Counted from the stretch's first letter, positions 45,961-58,108 are shown. The stretch: DNA of 64,000 bases from Diprion similis (GCF_021155765.1 NC_060108.1:8839425-8903424), one strand, 5' to 3'. Notes: generated by a model not told the origin, from the letters alone. Made by a program: numbers and translations.

Positions 45961-48388
45961 TATCTTGAAACACAAAGCTTAGGAGTACAAAAAGTAGCAA
46001 TTCGTTTTTCTGTCGCAATTTATTGAAAATTAGTGGTATCCAAAACAATTAGAAGCTCTTGTCTGATGATAATATCTTTTAATATTTTCAGGTGGGAAAC
46101 AACCATCATCGAAGCGAGACTAAAGTTGTCAGGCGTCGAAGCGTGTGAGTAAATTTCTGATACTATGATATTTGCATATTACAATATTTTCACATGTATT
46201 CAGTGATAAAATTCGTTTGTTCTGATAGACTTAAAGTTTCAAGTTTGGATAATAGGATGAAAATCATACCTTACCTGATGGTCAAAACGTTTTGGTGGCT
46301 AGGACCCTAGTTTCTCGATTGGTGCCACCGTTCCAACCATCGAACCTGGTTGTTCCGTTGTTCCATTAGACAACAGGTATCCGAAGGAATTTCTTCTGGT
46401 CATCGTCACCTTCTGAACATCAGTCGTGGCAAAATTGAAGAGCACGACACGCCACAGATCATGGTGTTTGAATATTCCATCATTTTAGATCTATCGAGCC
46501 AATAGTAATAAGTTTGTTATTCAACAATTGCTGCTAACTAATTTTACAGAGCAATCATTCCGTGCACCATTGTAATCCAACCAGTATTATTGGCCCGCAT
46601 TATTTTTCAAATTTTATTTTCGGCAGTTTCGATATTTTATTTTTCACTCTCTTGGTATTCAATTCAGATGAATAGTGTTTCAAGTGTTAAATCAGATTCC
46701 AGGGATGAATTTTAATGTGTAAACTGAACCAATCTCAACCTAAAAATGTTGGATAACTTCAGTTGAAAATGTCTTTAAAGTCAATATTAATTGACAGTAT
46801 CATCTGACTAGCTAGTTGCAGCTATCATCCGTGCTTGAGCCTCGTTCAACCCCAGCAAGGTCTAAGGAATGCATTCACTTACTAGTACACGTTACAAATG
46901 ATCACTTTGTCTACAATAGGACTTACTTGCTGGCTAACTTTTTTATGATGAATCTTTATCAGGGAGTTATCCAGTAACTTATTGAAAGCTTGAAACCAGA
47001 TTCAATTTTATACTCTTACAATGGTCCTTCACTGAAACTGAGAGTTTGTGAATCTCCATTTATTACAATTAATTCTGCATCCCATGTTAACACTGTTCGA
47101 AACAAAAAATCTCATCCTGAGTTGGAAATGGAATCTGCAATGCAAAATTTATCTAGTGGCACAAGTTAAAAACAAAGAACCTTATAACGGTTTCTGCGAC
47201 AGAGGGATTCTTTCTGGATATTCATGTTACTGGATGATGTTCGGAGCACTATGAACAAGATATTGTATTGGATTTAGGTTTAAGTAAATATTTTCATGAA
47301 CTTCGGTGAAAATTAGATATTCATTTGTTTCAAAGGAACAAGGGGTACAATGTTGAACCCGATAAGTCAATATTTTAATATGAATGTTCTGAACATTACT
47401 CTAAAACATGATTATCCTTAAAGTTAATTGTGACACTGAGGCACATTTTGAAAATGTTAATTTTCAACTTGTGTCACAGAATGTTTCTGAGTTTTACTCT
47501 TCGGATTAGATTTTTTTTAGATTAGATTTGGAATTGAAAGAAACCGTAAGATCTACAACTTCCTTTGGCAACCAACAAAAGTGGCCGATGATCTCTGCAT
47601 GTGTCATGAATTGAATGGGAAGAGAAGACATCAGCGAACAGCAGAGATGCTATTATTTTGGCTGTATTTTCTGTTGAAAGAAAAAAATTTCATTGTTATT
47701 CTTAATGTATGAAGTAATGAAAATGATTGAATAAATTGTCCCCACCTACCTGCTTCGTTTCTTCCAAGCACCCAACATTTGAACAGATTTCTTGTTTCAA
47801 TCGAATAGGACGAATTTTCAAAGAGCATCAGCATTAAATTCCGACCGTTCTTTGAACAATCAATTTTCAATAACAAATGCTTCCCAAGCGATAACTTGAG
47901 ATTCTAACCTCAAAAATGCATGTGAACTACATCGCCGACAGAAACAGAGTTTGACAGCAGGGTCTCGGGGAGGCCAGACTGCACGGACGGTGGATTTAAA
48001 TTCGCGCATGCGCAGTTCTTGTTTAGTTTCTAGAGATGGTCCCGGTATAATTCCAGGAAATATAGCCTGTACTGACATTAAAATATTTTGAGAACAAAAA
48101 GTAAATATTCCATTATCTGTTGATTTATCATGATACATAAATAATAAGAGATTTTGTACAAAAGATGAATCACATTTGTGGATTTGAAATGTTAAGAACA
48201 AATGGAATTCTTGTGCATGAATATCAGTCATACAATTGCGTAACGAATGCCACTAATATGGTAAATTGACAGTTCTGAAATATGATGACATTTATATCTG
48301 ACTTGACTCGATCGCTTCCTTCAACATCTCATACTGTCAAGTGATAAATTCCATCATATCATGTTGATCTTCATTTTATAGTTCTCAC
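45961..48388. other. no gene recognised; inverted copy of an LTR segment
   Basis: AT-rich sequence with no frame I can assign. At 48,003-48,055 lies the inverted counterpart of 42,033-42,080 (CCATCTCTAGAAACTA and the GCGCATGCGC core shared). The TGCGCATGCGC palindrome matches the NRF1/ewg-type promoter motif. A possible small splice-bounded segment at 46,091-46,143 is not assignable. Confidence 0.4.
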
Positions 48389-51300
48389 CTCAACAAGAAC
48401 TACGAACGACTCTTTGGATTCCAGGATAGTAGGTTTCCAAGTATCTTTCCCTTTACAGCGTATTATTGAAGGCGGTAGCAAGGCAGGCAGAATGTATATG
48501 AGCATTGAATCCTTAGAATCTGAAACACCAGTCGATGTCAACGTAAAGTGACATTTTTGGAGCGCAGATTAGGAACCAATGGCTTGTGTTTCATTGATGT
48601 TTCATTGATTCATGGCCATTCCAAACCAAATGTAATTGCTGTACGTATATTCTATATCGCTATAGAGCAATTACACGTCGGACCTCAGTTATTTTGGAGT
48701 ACTCAGAAGAAAAGGCTCTCTATGTGTACATTAGAAGTAAAAAAGAAAAAATTTATAGTCAAGTGTCGTGCGAAGCTCACCTTCAGAGGAATCATCGGTT
48801 AATAAGTCTAATAATTGTAGTGACTGTTTGTCCCTTAAACGATTTCTCATAAGCTTCAGGAGATTTTCTTTTCCCAAAGGCCAACCACTCAGCAGCATCA
48901 ACTCTTTGTCTTTGTAGATGGTTTTGAAGTCAATTGAAAACTGTTAAGATAAAAATACGTATATTCTAGTCAAATAATAAGCCTGTAACGTTCATCTACA
49001 GATTTTCAACACAGTTATATACTCATTTGAGAAATTGCCAGTCAAAAAATTATTTTTACCAATGTACATCCCAATGGATGTTTGGCAAGTGGCCATTCGG
49101 TAAAAAAGTCTATAATAGTTTTTGAAGGATCGTCGCGTAATTGACTGTTACGATTTGGAGATGTCAAACTCCACAGTTCTAAAACTTTTGGCCAAGGTTC
49201 GGAATAATGCTTCAGCCAGGCTTTCGACTCAATAAAAGTCTGTTCCGGTATCACTAATAAAATGAATGAATTATGATTACATAATATGTGCCTAAGGACA
49301 TATTTGTAATGGTTTGAGGGTTGAAAAAACTTACAATCTGATAAATCTGGAGTAGCTGGCCTCAAAGTTCGTTTTTTTTTTTGGACTTAACATACCATTC
49401 TATCTCATAATTGTTCGGACATTTCTGTACCTATAAGGTAGCTTGCCATTAGAAATATGCTGAGCTGCACTTTCAGTAAATGGGGCTATGTAGTAGATTT
49501 CCTGTTAATCCAATAAAAGAGCTTTGATCAAGACAGACTTTTGTAAAACAAAAAAAGAAGTAAACGGAAATACTAAAGTGACAAATCATTGTCACAATCA
49601 TCAAAAGCATGAACATCAACGAATCGAAATTTGAATTGATTGATGATGTCAGTACAGAAATATGTTCATAATTATTCTATACCAGTCACCTACCGAGTAC
49701 TCTGACGAGAATAATTCTTCAATGGAGCTTGCGCTTTGATCGAATTGATCATGTTTAACTGTTCCATAGTCAGAAATCAATTGGTTAACAATTACGTTGG
49801 CTCACTTTTCACCAGTAGATTTCGAAGTAGTTTACTAGATTCATTTTTATAAATTCAGAGTCACCGATGTTTATCTCCATATGATGTATTCTACTATTCA
49901 ACAACAGATGTTATCACAATTGATACTAGAAGTATGAAATCTAACTCCCTAGCAAACTCGACCAAATAAGTAAAGAAAACGATACGGCGGTGTTTAACAC
50001 ACACATAATATTTGGACGAATTTGTATGCCTGGAGGAAACATGAATGGGGGGTAAGGCTGGCAACTGGGGTTACACCTGATTGATGTTAGTATTCACTAG
50101 ATGGCTGTACTGTAGCGCGGCAAGTCAAGATGGGATAGTAACCAATAATTAAATGAAATAACCTGATCGTTAGCAAGTTTTGAAACTTTTGACGGATTTT
50201 GTTTTTTAAATATTGAGGCTGTCGAAGTTTCCAATTCCTGCAATACTGAGGATGATATTACATTGGCGTAGGAGAATACGAAGACTGACATTGCCACAAC
50301 CTTGTGGAGAGGACAATTCTTAGTTTTGCATGGCACCGGACCCAACGAAAAGGGCGCCTGCCTGCGACGGCAAGGAATGACGTCAAGGCTATTCGGAGAG
50401 GCAAACCCTTGGTCGTAGGGCTGCGGTATCATTCCTCACAGTCTCTAGCACCTTTTGTGTAACTCCGCTGTGATACAAAATCAAGAATTTTCTCCTCCAT
50501 AGGCCTGTAGCAGCGTCATTCTTTATATTCTCATGCCTCTGTGGTGTCGTCTTCGGTGTTGAAAGGAATTGGCAACCTTGACCACCCTAATAGTGAGAGA
50601 TTCCAGAGAAAACCTGGTTTCTAATAATCTCACTAAATAAATGAATAAATCTTCCTTCAAATCACCTTAGTGGAAGTTATTTCATTAAAAAAATTTATCT
50701 CTCAAAACTTTCAGCAGATGAATAATAATGAGCGGTAATATAAAATGAAAAAAAAAAAAATTTCGTGACCACAAATAAGATTTAGTTACTTGGAATAAAG
50801 GTCGATAAAAAATTTCTTAATAGTCGAAAAAACTCCTCAATAAATATTTTTCAAATACTCTGTTCGCAGTGTATATACTCTGGATGCAGACCAGAACGTA
50901 GTTTGTACGTTTTTAAGTAGCTTCAAGCAGCGTATAGAGGGTTTAACATGAAATGACGGCAGCTTCGCGTCTTTATTATACCTACACCAGAAATGGCGGC
51001 GGCTTCGCATCTTTATTATACCTACACAAGAAGCCATTTTCACTCGATTGATGAATGCGTAGTTGCTCGAAGCAAAATATATTTATGTTCAAGCAAAAAT
51101 TATTTAATGTGGCAGAAATCTCAGCGAAACGAATAAATATATCATTGCTTCAAATTCAATTCTATTTGGATGGATTTTTAGTTGGATCTGTATAAATTTG
51201 GCCTAAGTAAATTTGTGAATACCTATTCTAAAAAAATCGTAGGACAGAAACGGTGATATCCAGTTCTTTTAGTCAGTCTACAGTACCGGCTACATTTCAT

Positions 51301-51442
51301 GCCGCATGGGTCCGATTGAGAATCGAATATACGCTGGAAGTGAACATTATCAATACACAATATAAATACACTTAGCTTGAAATATTGGGATATATTCTGC
51401 TAATCCTCGGTCGGTTAGCATTGCTTGGGTTTCTTCATCCAT
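48389..51442 (-). CDS. multi-exon gene of an uncharacterised SAM-domain insect family (partial)
   Basis: Exons on the minus strand. 51,442-51,376 starts ATG (MDEETQAMLTDRGLAEYI, the start of a SAM-like domain). 49,501 to about 49,403 reads EIYYIAPFTESAAQHISNG. A segment ends at 49,335. Then 49,253-49,060 (ESKAWLKHYSEPWPKVLEL, FFTEWPLAKHPLG), 48,940-48,781 (FSIDFKTIYKDKELMLLSGW) and 48,519-48,389 (LPALLPPSIIRC, WKPTILESKESF). The last four splice junctions have GT-AG borders and matching phases. Possible defects: the site after exon 1 reads AG/CTAAGT, lacking the donor G, and a TAG lies at 49,402-49,400. The rest of the SAM domain and the terminal exon are not found on this strand. The family is common in ants, wasps and aphids; its function is unknown. 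Confidence 0.6.
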
Positions 51443-51479
51443 TATGTTATTTAAGTAAAAGACCGTGGCTTTTTCTAAT

Positions 51480-51725
51480 TGACGATGAGACACGTGCCCA
51501 CAATCTTGACATGCGTGGCCTTGGTCCCCGACGCGATCCTCAGCCCACCGCGGACAGAACAGAAAAGAAAGAGGTTCACAGATTACCGAGTCACGCGTGC
51601 TACCGAGCATGCGCGTTCGTTGCTAAGCACCTTGCGTCGACGCGTCGCGTAGAGTTCGGGGCCCAAAAGTGTGTCCCGGGATAATTCCGGTAGCCGATGG
51701 ACGCCGCCACTTTACCTCTGGATAA
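51480..51725 (-). promoter_or_regulatory. CpG-rich probable promoter region of the SAM-family gene
   Basis: Just upstream of the first coding exon the sequence becomes GC- and CpG-rich (CCCGACGCGATCC, GTCGACGCGTCGCG) and holds a GAGCATGCGCG motif close to the NRF1 palindrome. In this AT-rich window the shift marks a likely promoter, but no core element is decisive. Confidence 0.35.
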
Positions 51726-52581
51726 ACTTCCGAAAAGCGCATACCGCCGATCGATCTGAAATTTGTTATATACTCATGTATTTTCACCTCCTAATCACGA
51801 ATATCATAACAAAAATTGGCGCAAACGCCATTTTGAATATGAAAAACGAAGGAGAACCTCTTTCCGTTCGGTGTGCATAATCGCGCATTCCTAACCGATC
51901 CTAGAAAAAATTTTCAAAAATTGGGCAAGTCGTCGCGGTCAAAAAACTTGATTTTGAGTACCCCTGAAAAGTGTATCGCATCGGTGCTATGGATGTGCAT
52001 CGTTGTACGATGTGTACAATCGGTTGGATCTGCGTTAATTGTTATGGAATAATTTTTTTGACTCTGGTTATGCCATAGCTCGGAGGGGCTTCGCCCCTCC
52101 GAACTCCCCCACCAGGGGTTCCCCCTGGACCCCGGCCGGGGGTTGCACCCCTGCGCCCCCGCTGTGTGTTCGCGGGGTGGCCGAACTTATTCCAACCTTC
52201 CGGGTGCCGCGATCACCTTTCGCGTTGTTCGTACCCTCGTGTGTTGTGGTTTCGGGGAGCCGAACTCTTCCTAACCTTCCGGGCGCCACAGACTCCGAAA
52301 GGCCGAACTTATTCCAACCTTCCGGGTGCCGCGATCGCCTTCCGCGTTGTTCGTACCCTCGTATGTGCACACGCACATGCCTTTTCTGGGAAAAGCTAAA
52401 GTAGTCTAAACCGGTTAGAAATGCGCGATTATGCACTCCGAACGAAAAGAGGTTCCTTTTCGTTTTTCATATTCAAAATGGCGTTTGCGCCAATTTTCGT
52501 TATGATATTCGTGATAAGGAGGTCAAAATACATTATCATACCAAGTTTCAGATCGATCGGCGGTATGCGCTTTTCGGAAGT
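51726..52581. mobile_element. 856-bp inverted-repeat element with a GC-rich core
   Basis: The arms 51,726-51,897 and 52,412-52,581 are inverted complements; the outer ends read ACTTCCGAAAAGCGCATACC. The core 51,898-52,411 is very GC-rich. It has strong hairpins (GGAGGGGCTTCGCCCCTCC near 52,083) and three copies of GCCGAACTTATTCCAACC or a variant at 52,190, 52,259 and 52,302, with CGCGTTGTTCGTACCCTCGT repeated. No transposase is encoded. The ends stop about 10 bp before the THAP start codon. I infer a non-autonomous DNA element; the superfamily is unknown. Confidence 0.7.
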
Positions 52582-52590
52582 ACACCCAAA

Positions 52591-53510
52591 ATGCCACAAT
52601 ATTGCGTCGTTCGAGGTTGTATAAATAACCGAAGTACCGGTACGCATTTATTTAAGTAAGTATCGATAAAGTACCTGATTTCTGCATTATCATACCCGTA
52701 GTTAAGTAGATTGAGGGAGAGGTTAGGTTGCATCGTCTTGTACGTATAATAAGGTTTATACCAGTATTTGATATGGACATGCGAATTTTCAATTTACTAT
52801 ACATACACGGTTTATTGTAAAAATATTTGTGTACAAAGTTTTTGTTCTTCAGGTTTCCAATGACAAGAGCGACGGTTTTGTCACAGTGGATCAGTGCTAT
52901 AAATCAAAAAGACTTTGGACCAACGAAATACAGTGTAATCTCTGGTGAGCACTTTACACCCGACGATTTTGTCCAAAGACCATATAAAAGAGGTGCTCGA
53001 TTAAAGCAAGACGCAGTGCTTCACTTTTTCTGAAAACACCAATTACCTTATCAGATAATGATGTCCAGCATTTGGACACATATCCCTACGACAGTGAAGT
53101 GTTTGCTCATATAGTTATTAGACAACCTCCTGAAGCAGGGGCTAAAAATTTATCAGATCCTTCGACAGATAGAGAGAAGATACAGTCAAGAATTCAACAT
53201 CACCTCAGACTATTACAGAAATACAATTGAAGTAGAACATAATTACTGTGTGAGCAATCTGATCAAGCTCCAAGCTACAGAAATTGAGTCACTTGATCTA
53301 TTGCATGAACAAGTATCAAGAAAACATAAGGCACGTGCAAGCTGTAGTAGGAATGATACCGAAAGTACTGAAAATACAGTGGTTGACGTGACAAAGAGAA
53401 GAAATGTCAAGCACGAGTATCTATACAATCAAACAGAAATTAACACAAAAAAAAAAATTACGAAACGCAAAACAAAAACCCTACGAAAAAAAACTAATCA
53501 GGAAAGATAA
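52591..53510 (+). pseudogene. THAP-domain gene relic
   Basis: Exon 1 (52,591-52,655) starts MPQYCVVRGCINNRSTG, giving the first zinc-binding Cys pair of a THAP domain. It ends at GTAAGT, and exon 2 opens after TTCAG at 52,853 with FPMTRATVLSQW. The expected third Cys of C2CH is replaced by Ser (SVISGEHFTPDDF); the His is present. The AVP box is degenerate (AVLHFF) and a TGA follows at 53,031-53,033. Reading continues in shifted frames with a coiled-coil, Lys-rich region (to 53,510), so at least two frameshifts are needed. It could be the 5' part of a P-like element or a host THAP gene; both fit. Confidence 0.65.
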
Positions 53511-54613
53511 AAAAATTTTATCACTTGACAAACTTTTCATAAAATTTAGGTATAGTAATATTTATTTACAGGTTCCTATTGGCTATTTTTTGGAATCAAT
53601 ACTGAAACGAGTTTCCTTTCCACAGAAATGTTATATGTATCATCAAGGTACCATTTGTTTTTCCTGTCACTTGCATCGCTAGTCATTAGCACATCAAATT
53701 TGTTCAAGAAGGAAACTCGTTACAGTTTTAATTCCAAAAAAACAGTCAGCCACTGAGAACTCATTGATGTACATTTCACATATGAAAAATGCATTCGGTA
53801 TTGACATGTAATTGCTGAATTACCTCGAAACCGTATTTATTTTTGTACGTTTAGGTGCACGTTTTGAGGTAATCAAGGAATCAGATATCAATACCAAAAG
53901 CAGCTAATGAATCTGACGGTAATTACACGTTTTATAATTAATGATCTTGTTTGGGTAATTAAGGTACTATGAATTCATCAAGATAATTTTCATAAATACA
54001 ATAAATTTGTAAACATAATCAAGTCGTATTATACATCTATAATCAATTTGTGAATATCACGGACTTGTAACCAATTTTTTTGACAACAAATAACACTGGG
54101 GAACAATTTATAACACAATTTCTGTTGAATTCGATTTTCGGGCTGTTTTAGACTTAGATAGGCATGCTGATGCTGATCAAAACTGTAGTTAGTTTTCTTT
54201 TACCACTTCAAGTTTTTTCTCTACACCTTATGTGAATTTTTTGTATGAACAGAATTTGACTTGCAGTAACTATCTATAGCCTTTGTGTGAATAAAACTAA
54301 TTTTTGGGAACAGTATATTTGGTGAGTTTTCCATCTATTTTCCTTTATATGCATATTTTGTATGACGTTTGAGACAAAGAGAAGGTATCTTGTAGGTTAA
54401 AAAGTTGACACGATAGACAAAAACTGAGGTCATTTATGGATTCAGAGGCCAAAAGTTGGTCAAAAACAGGTGACAGATCCACGACAGCAAAATTGCTGTT
54501 TGTGACGCCCACAATGCATCATGTATTATAACCCTATATCAAATATGATTACATTCAACTACAGTCTAATTCAAAAAATGAGTTCTGAATAATTAATCTG
54601 ATATTCCTTTCAG
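53511..54613. other. no gene recognised
   Basis: AT-rich sequence between the THAP relic and the terminal exon at 54,614. No exon of the SAM-family type is visible on the plus strand here, although one would be expected if the 54.6-kb exon belonged to a plus-strand gene. Confidence 0.4.
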
Positions 54614-54943
54614 ATTCCGGTGGATATAACAGTCGAGTTGGAAAAAAGAAAACAGAAGATGCGAAAGTTGGGATACACTGTACAACCCAGCATATTACTT
54701 GAAGGACCATCCATTACAGATGTATCAACTTCGTATGTATCGATTGAAAACGTATTGTACAAAGCGGAAGACCCACTATCAGCCGTTGATGTTTGTTTTA
54801 AACTGTTCCACTCCATGAACCTCGAGTACCCTAGAGAGTCACATAACGTTTGGACATTCATACAAAAATATTTCTTAAAAATCGACACACTTCATGATAA
54901 AGTAGCCTCTGGTGTGACCGCAATAATAAGTGACTTGAAATAG
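54614..54943 (+). CDS. terminal exon of the SAM-domain insect family
   Basis: After a TTTCAG acceptor the frame reads IPVDITVELEKRKQKMRKLG, YTVQPSILLEGPS, SYVSIENVLYKAEDPLSAVD, CFKLFHSMNLEYP and VWTFIQKYFLKI, and ends at TAG (54,941-54,943). This is the characteristic last exon of the family whose upstream exons lie on the opposite strand at 48.4-51.4 kb. It begins in phase 0, which matches the end of the exon at 48,519-48,389. Either it is the displaced end of that gene after an inversion or it belongs to a paralogue whose other exons are lost. Confidence 0.65.
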   Translation: MPVDITVELEKRKQKMRKLGYTVQPSILLEGPSITDVSTSYVSIENVLYKAEDPLSAVDVCFKLFHSMNLEYPRESHNVWTFIQKYFLKIDTLHDKVASGVTAIISDLK

Positions 54944-55035
54944 GTCACCTTTCGCGATGCCTTACATACCTCTGATGAGACCGCGCTAATGAGACTTCAA
55001 ATAGATCATCTTTCAGGATGCCTTACATATGTTAC
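54905..55035 (+). repeat. ~66-bp direct duplication over the 3' end of the terminal exon
   Basis: GACCGCAATAATAAGTGACTT with following GATGCCTTACATA (about 54,916-54,970) recurs diverged at about 54,980-55,030 (GACCGCGCTAATGAGACTT, GATGCCTTACATA). It is a local tandem duplication of the coding end. Confidence 0.55.
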
Positions 55036-56261
55036 CATTGCAATATCCAAAATAACACTGCCACAATTTTTTTTCTTCACATGCAGTTTAAGCATTCAGA
55101 ATTGCAATCATATACGTGCGAAAAAGGATAATTGTCTTAGAGAATTTCAACTTTTTTATAGTTTTAACAGATACATAATTAACAAACACCTAAAACTGCA
55201 TATTTTACAAGACTATAGAAAATGTATTAACGACCATGACCAAAATATTATAGTTCCATTACAGCCTGATATAGAAGAAGTATTTCAACCTAAGGTAATT
55301 TTAGAAGATTTTCAAACAATTGCGATAACTGTGGAAGATTTATAAACTGTCTTCCAAAATATTGTACAGAAATACCTCTTAAGGTTATATCTCAATCGAG
55401 CAATTCACATAAGCAGTTTTTGCTTGCTTTGAAAGGTTAAAAAGATTCAAGATACTATTGAAAATTATGGGGGAGTTCTGGGGAATCAGAGGCCGCAGCA
55501 ACATTCTGCATTTTGAGATGAATCGGTTTCAACGTTTCATTATGATGGTATTAATCATGAGTTGAGAAATTTCAGTGCTAAATGGGAAATATTTTTTCCA
55601 TTATGAATTATCTTTCATGACACCACAAAAATTTCAAAAGGTAACGTGTTTTGAATTTCAGGGTCTAATAATATAGTTATAATCAATTAGCCACGACACA
55701 TGAATTTTCAAACACATGGGCGCTATAAATGATTATATTTCAGTCAATATAATCAAATAAATATCTGAGCAGATTCTAATTGGATAAAGACTAATAAACT
55801 TCAACCACTTACTACAATGACGTGCTGTGACGTCCCGATGCCGTCGGTCGTTGAAACGAACTAAGTAGAGTGTTTGCAGAAGGCACAAAACCCTACCCCT
55901 TTGGAGCCCTGATTTTTTGGTAGAGGACCCGGGCCCCCGTTACGGACAAGTACTGAATGGAGGAATGGACTGACAAGTGCCGCGAGTGATTTAATGTTAA
56001 ATGATATAGGTCTTACCTTTGATCGATGTGAACTGCCTTTGATCCTTATGCTTCCCTGGACCCTGATCGAATGAGGATTCCCTTTTGGGGATTTGAGGGT
56101 AAACACAATTCACAAAACACTTGTTGACTAAAGAGTACCAAAAGTAACTATATATTGTTACAATCCTTTTGAAATCGATACACTTGTTGTATTAAAATAT
56201 AATGTTTTAAATTTAATATGTTTAACACTACGAGTCGAGCGTATATTGATGGTTGATTTTG
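55036..56261. other. no gene recognised
   Basis: A plus-strand frame at 54,989-55,345 has no recognisable motif. A GC-richer patch at 55,820-56,000 (TGACGTCCCGATGCCGTCGG) could belong to an LTR or promoter, but I cannot support either. Confidence 0.35.
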
Positions 56262-56446
56262 GAATGGAAGTGAACAGTTGAGAGTTATAATAAAAGATGG
56301 GTTTTTGAATGTGACTGAACAATTCGAGAGTTGAATAGCAAGTTAGTTTTTTTTTGAATGCGACTGAACTTGTTGAGCGTTGAATAAAAAGTTGGTTTTC
56401 TGAATGCGACTGAATAGTTTGAGAGCTAAACAGAAAGTGTTTTTTG
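56262..56446 (+). repeat. 45-49-bp tandem repeat, four units
   Basis: Units start GAATG at 56,262, 56,307, 56,356 and 56,402. They share GAATGCGACTGAA, then TTGAGAG or TTGAGCG, GTTGAATA and AAGTTGGTTTT. Units differ in length by a few bases. Confidence 0.7.
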
Positions 56447-56990
56447 CCGCGATGTAGCTGACCGCTCCGGCCGCTGCAAGGTGGCTGTGCGCTTGCGCGA
56501 TTTTTCTCTCTGCTGGCTGACGATGGTCACATGGGCCCTTTGGTCATGCCAGAGTTATTTATTGTTTAGTCTATGTTCCTATCACTCTGATGAACGGTGG
56601 TCCGACTCTGGGCTGTGCAGGGAACCCAATATTTAAACATCTATAGAGTGTCATATCTTCAACTGCGCCATCCTCAACCCAAAGGACTGTATAGTACCAC
56701 CCACCAAGTGTGGGAGTATCGAGGTAACGAAAGACATAGCGACCATTCGCAGAACTCGGCATTGAGTTGATTATTAATTTTGGTTTGTGATTTCCTTTTG
56801 GTTTAGCGTGCCCATTTGAAGATAACCTCATATGCCTTTAAGGCTTCTTACTAATTATATTTATATAGTGAATAATATAAGATATATTTATGTGGTGAAT
56901 AGTATAAAGTCAGGTTATACCGTTATAATGATGTGTGTGTGCGTTCACAGATAGACACACATCGAGATGGCCGCCGCAGTGCCTCGTGAC

Positions 56991-57288
56991 CACGGTCTTA
57001 CATACAGGTCTTGCAACGAAGCCAGTTTTCTACAGAGCGGCGTGGTTCTCTTGTTGTCCTTGTTTTAAGTGTTTGAAATAGCCATGTCGCGGCGCTGCTA
57101 TCTAGGGATCATACGTGGGGTATGGATGAAAATGTATTATTATTAGGTTGGCGCTGCATTGCGCACGCGTTGATTATCCATCCCTCGATCACAACGCCGG
57201 CCTGGCGGCCTCAAAGTGAGATAAATAAGCGCCCGTGAAATGAGCCACCCCCACTACCTTCGTTACAAGACCTGTATGTAAGACCGTG
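56991..57288. mobile_element. non-autonomous TIR element (MITE), copy B, 298 bp, 8-bp TSD
   Basis: Same ends as copy A (CACGGTCTTACATACAGG and its complement), flanked by a perfect 8-bp duplication, CTCGTGAC, at 56,983-56,990 and 57,289-57,296. It lacks about 110 bp of the copy A interior (around 1487-1600) but keeps TGTCGCGGCGCTGCTATC and GCGCACGCGTTGATTATCC. Confidence 0.85.
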
Positions 57289-57296
57289 CTCGTGAC

Positions 57297-58108
57297 CGCA
57301 TGGCTTGCCCGTGGTAACTTCATGCTGGTTGCCGTCTACAGCCGGACTAGGCGTTTGACATTCGATGTATCTTTATTACGAGCTTGCTCGACAGGTAGTA
57401 TATGTGGTTTTATGTGTGATATTTTATGAGAAAAGTTCTTATAATGACATGGAGGCATGTAAACCATTCCGTAATTATCATGATCCATATTTGGAATATA
57501 TAGATGGTTATAATATAACATAACTTAAGTATGTAATCAAATAATACATGTAAACAATACGTTTATGGGTACAAAGCACATCAGCGTTTAGATGATTATA
57601 CATCAATTTCGTATAGACGCTTCATAGTTATCATGGTAGATAGATAGTTGTTATATAATATTGATTTAGGTGAATAATATGAATAATATATGCTCATAAT
57701 ACATTTACAGATAAGAGATGTATCATGGTTCCCGCTTGTGCAGGTATATGGTTTGCATGTCCAGTGGTACGTCAACAGAAGTGTGACAGGTTGCCTACCT
57801 CTTATTACGCTGGGCGCTTCGCATTGATGTACCTTTATATGAATACGTGAAGTGGTAACGTATAAACGGTTGTTATTACTAATTAATTAATGAGTATATA
57901 TAAATTTATAAAGTGTATATGTAATGGAATATAAGAAAATATAGTCTTTTGTATTTATGTGTTAATCTAGGTATTATAAAGTAGGAAGAGAACAGCAGTC
58001 TAAAGATGTATAGGCAAATTTGTATAGAGGCAATTTTCATTAAGCGGACGTCTCTCACGGGGACGTCACAGTGCAAGTTAAAGAAAAATTAAGATTCTGT
58101 CTACTTAC
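57297..58108. other. no gene recognised
   Basis: AT-rich sequence downstream of the DUF4806-type gene. Later exons of that gene may lie here, but I could not identify one with matching phase. Confidence 0.4.

Noticed and set aside
50097..50432. 111-codon minus frame, possible retrotransposon or SAM-gene exon
   Set aside because: No diagnostic motif; composition near 50,300 recalls non-LTR element sequence but not enough to call.
56571..56831. 86-codon minus frame with WYYTVLWVEDG
   Set aside because: It looks protein-like but I recognise no family, and no splice sites or neighbours support it; left uncalled.
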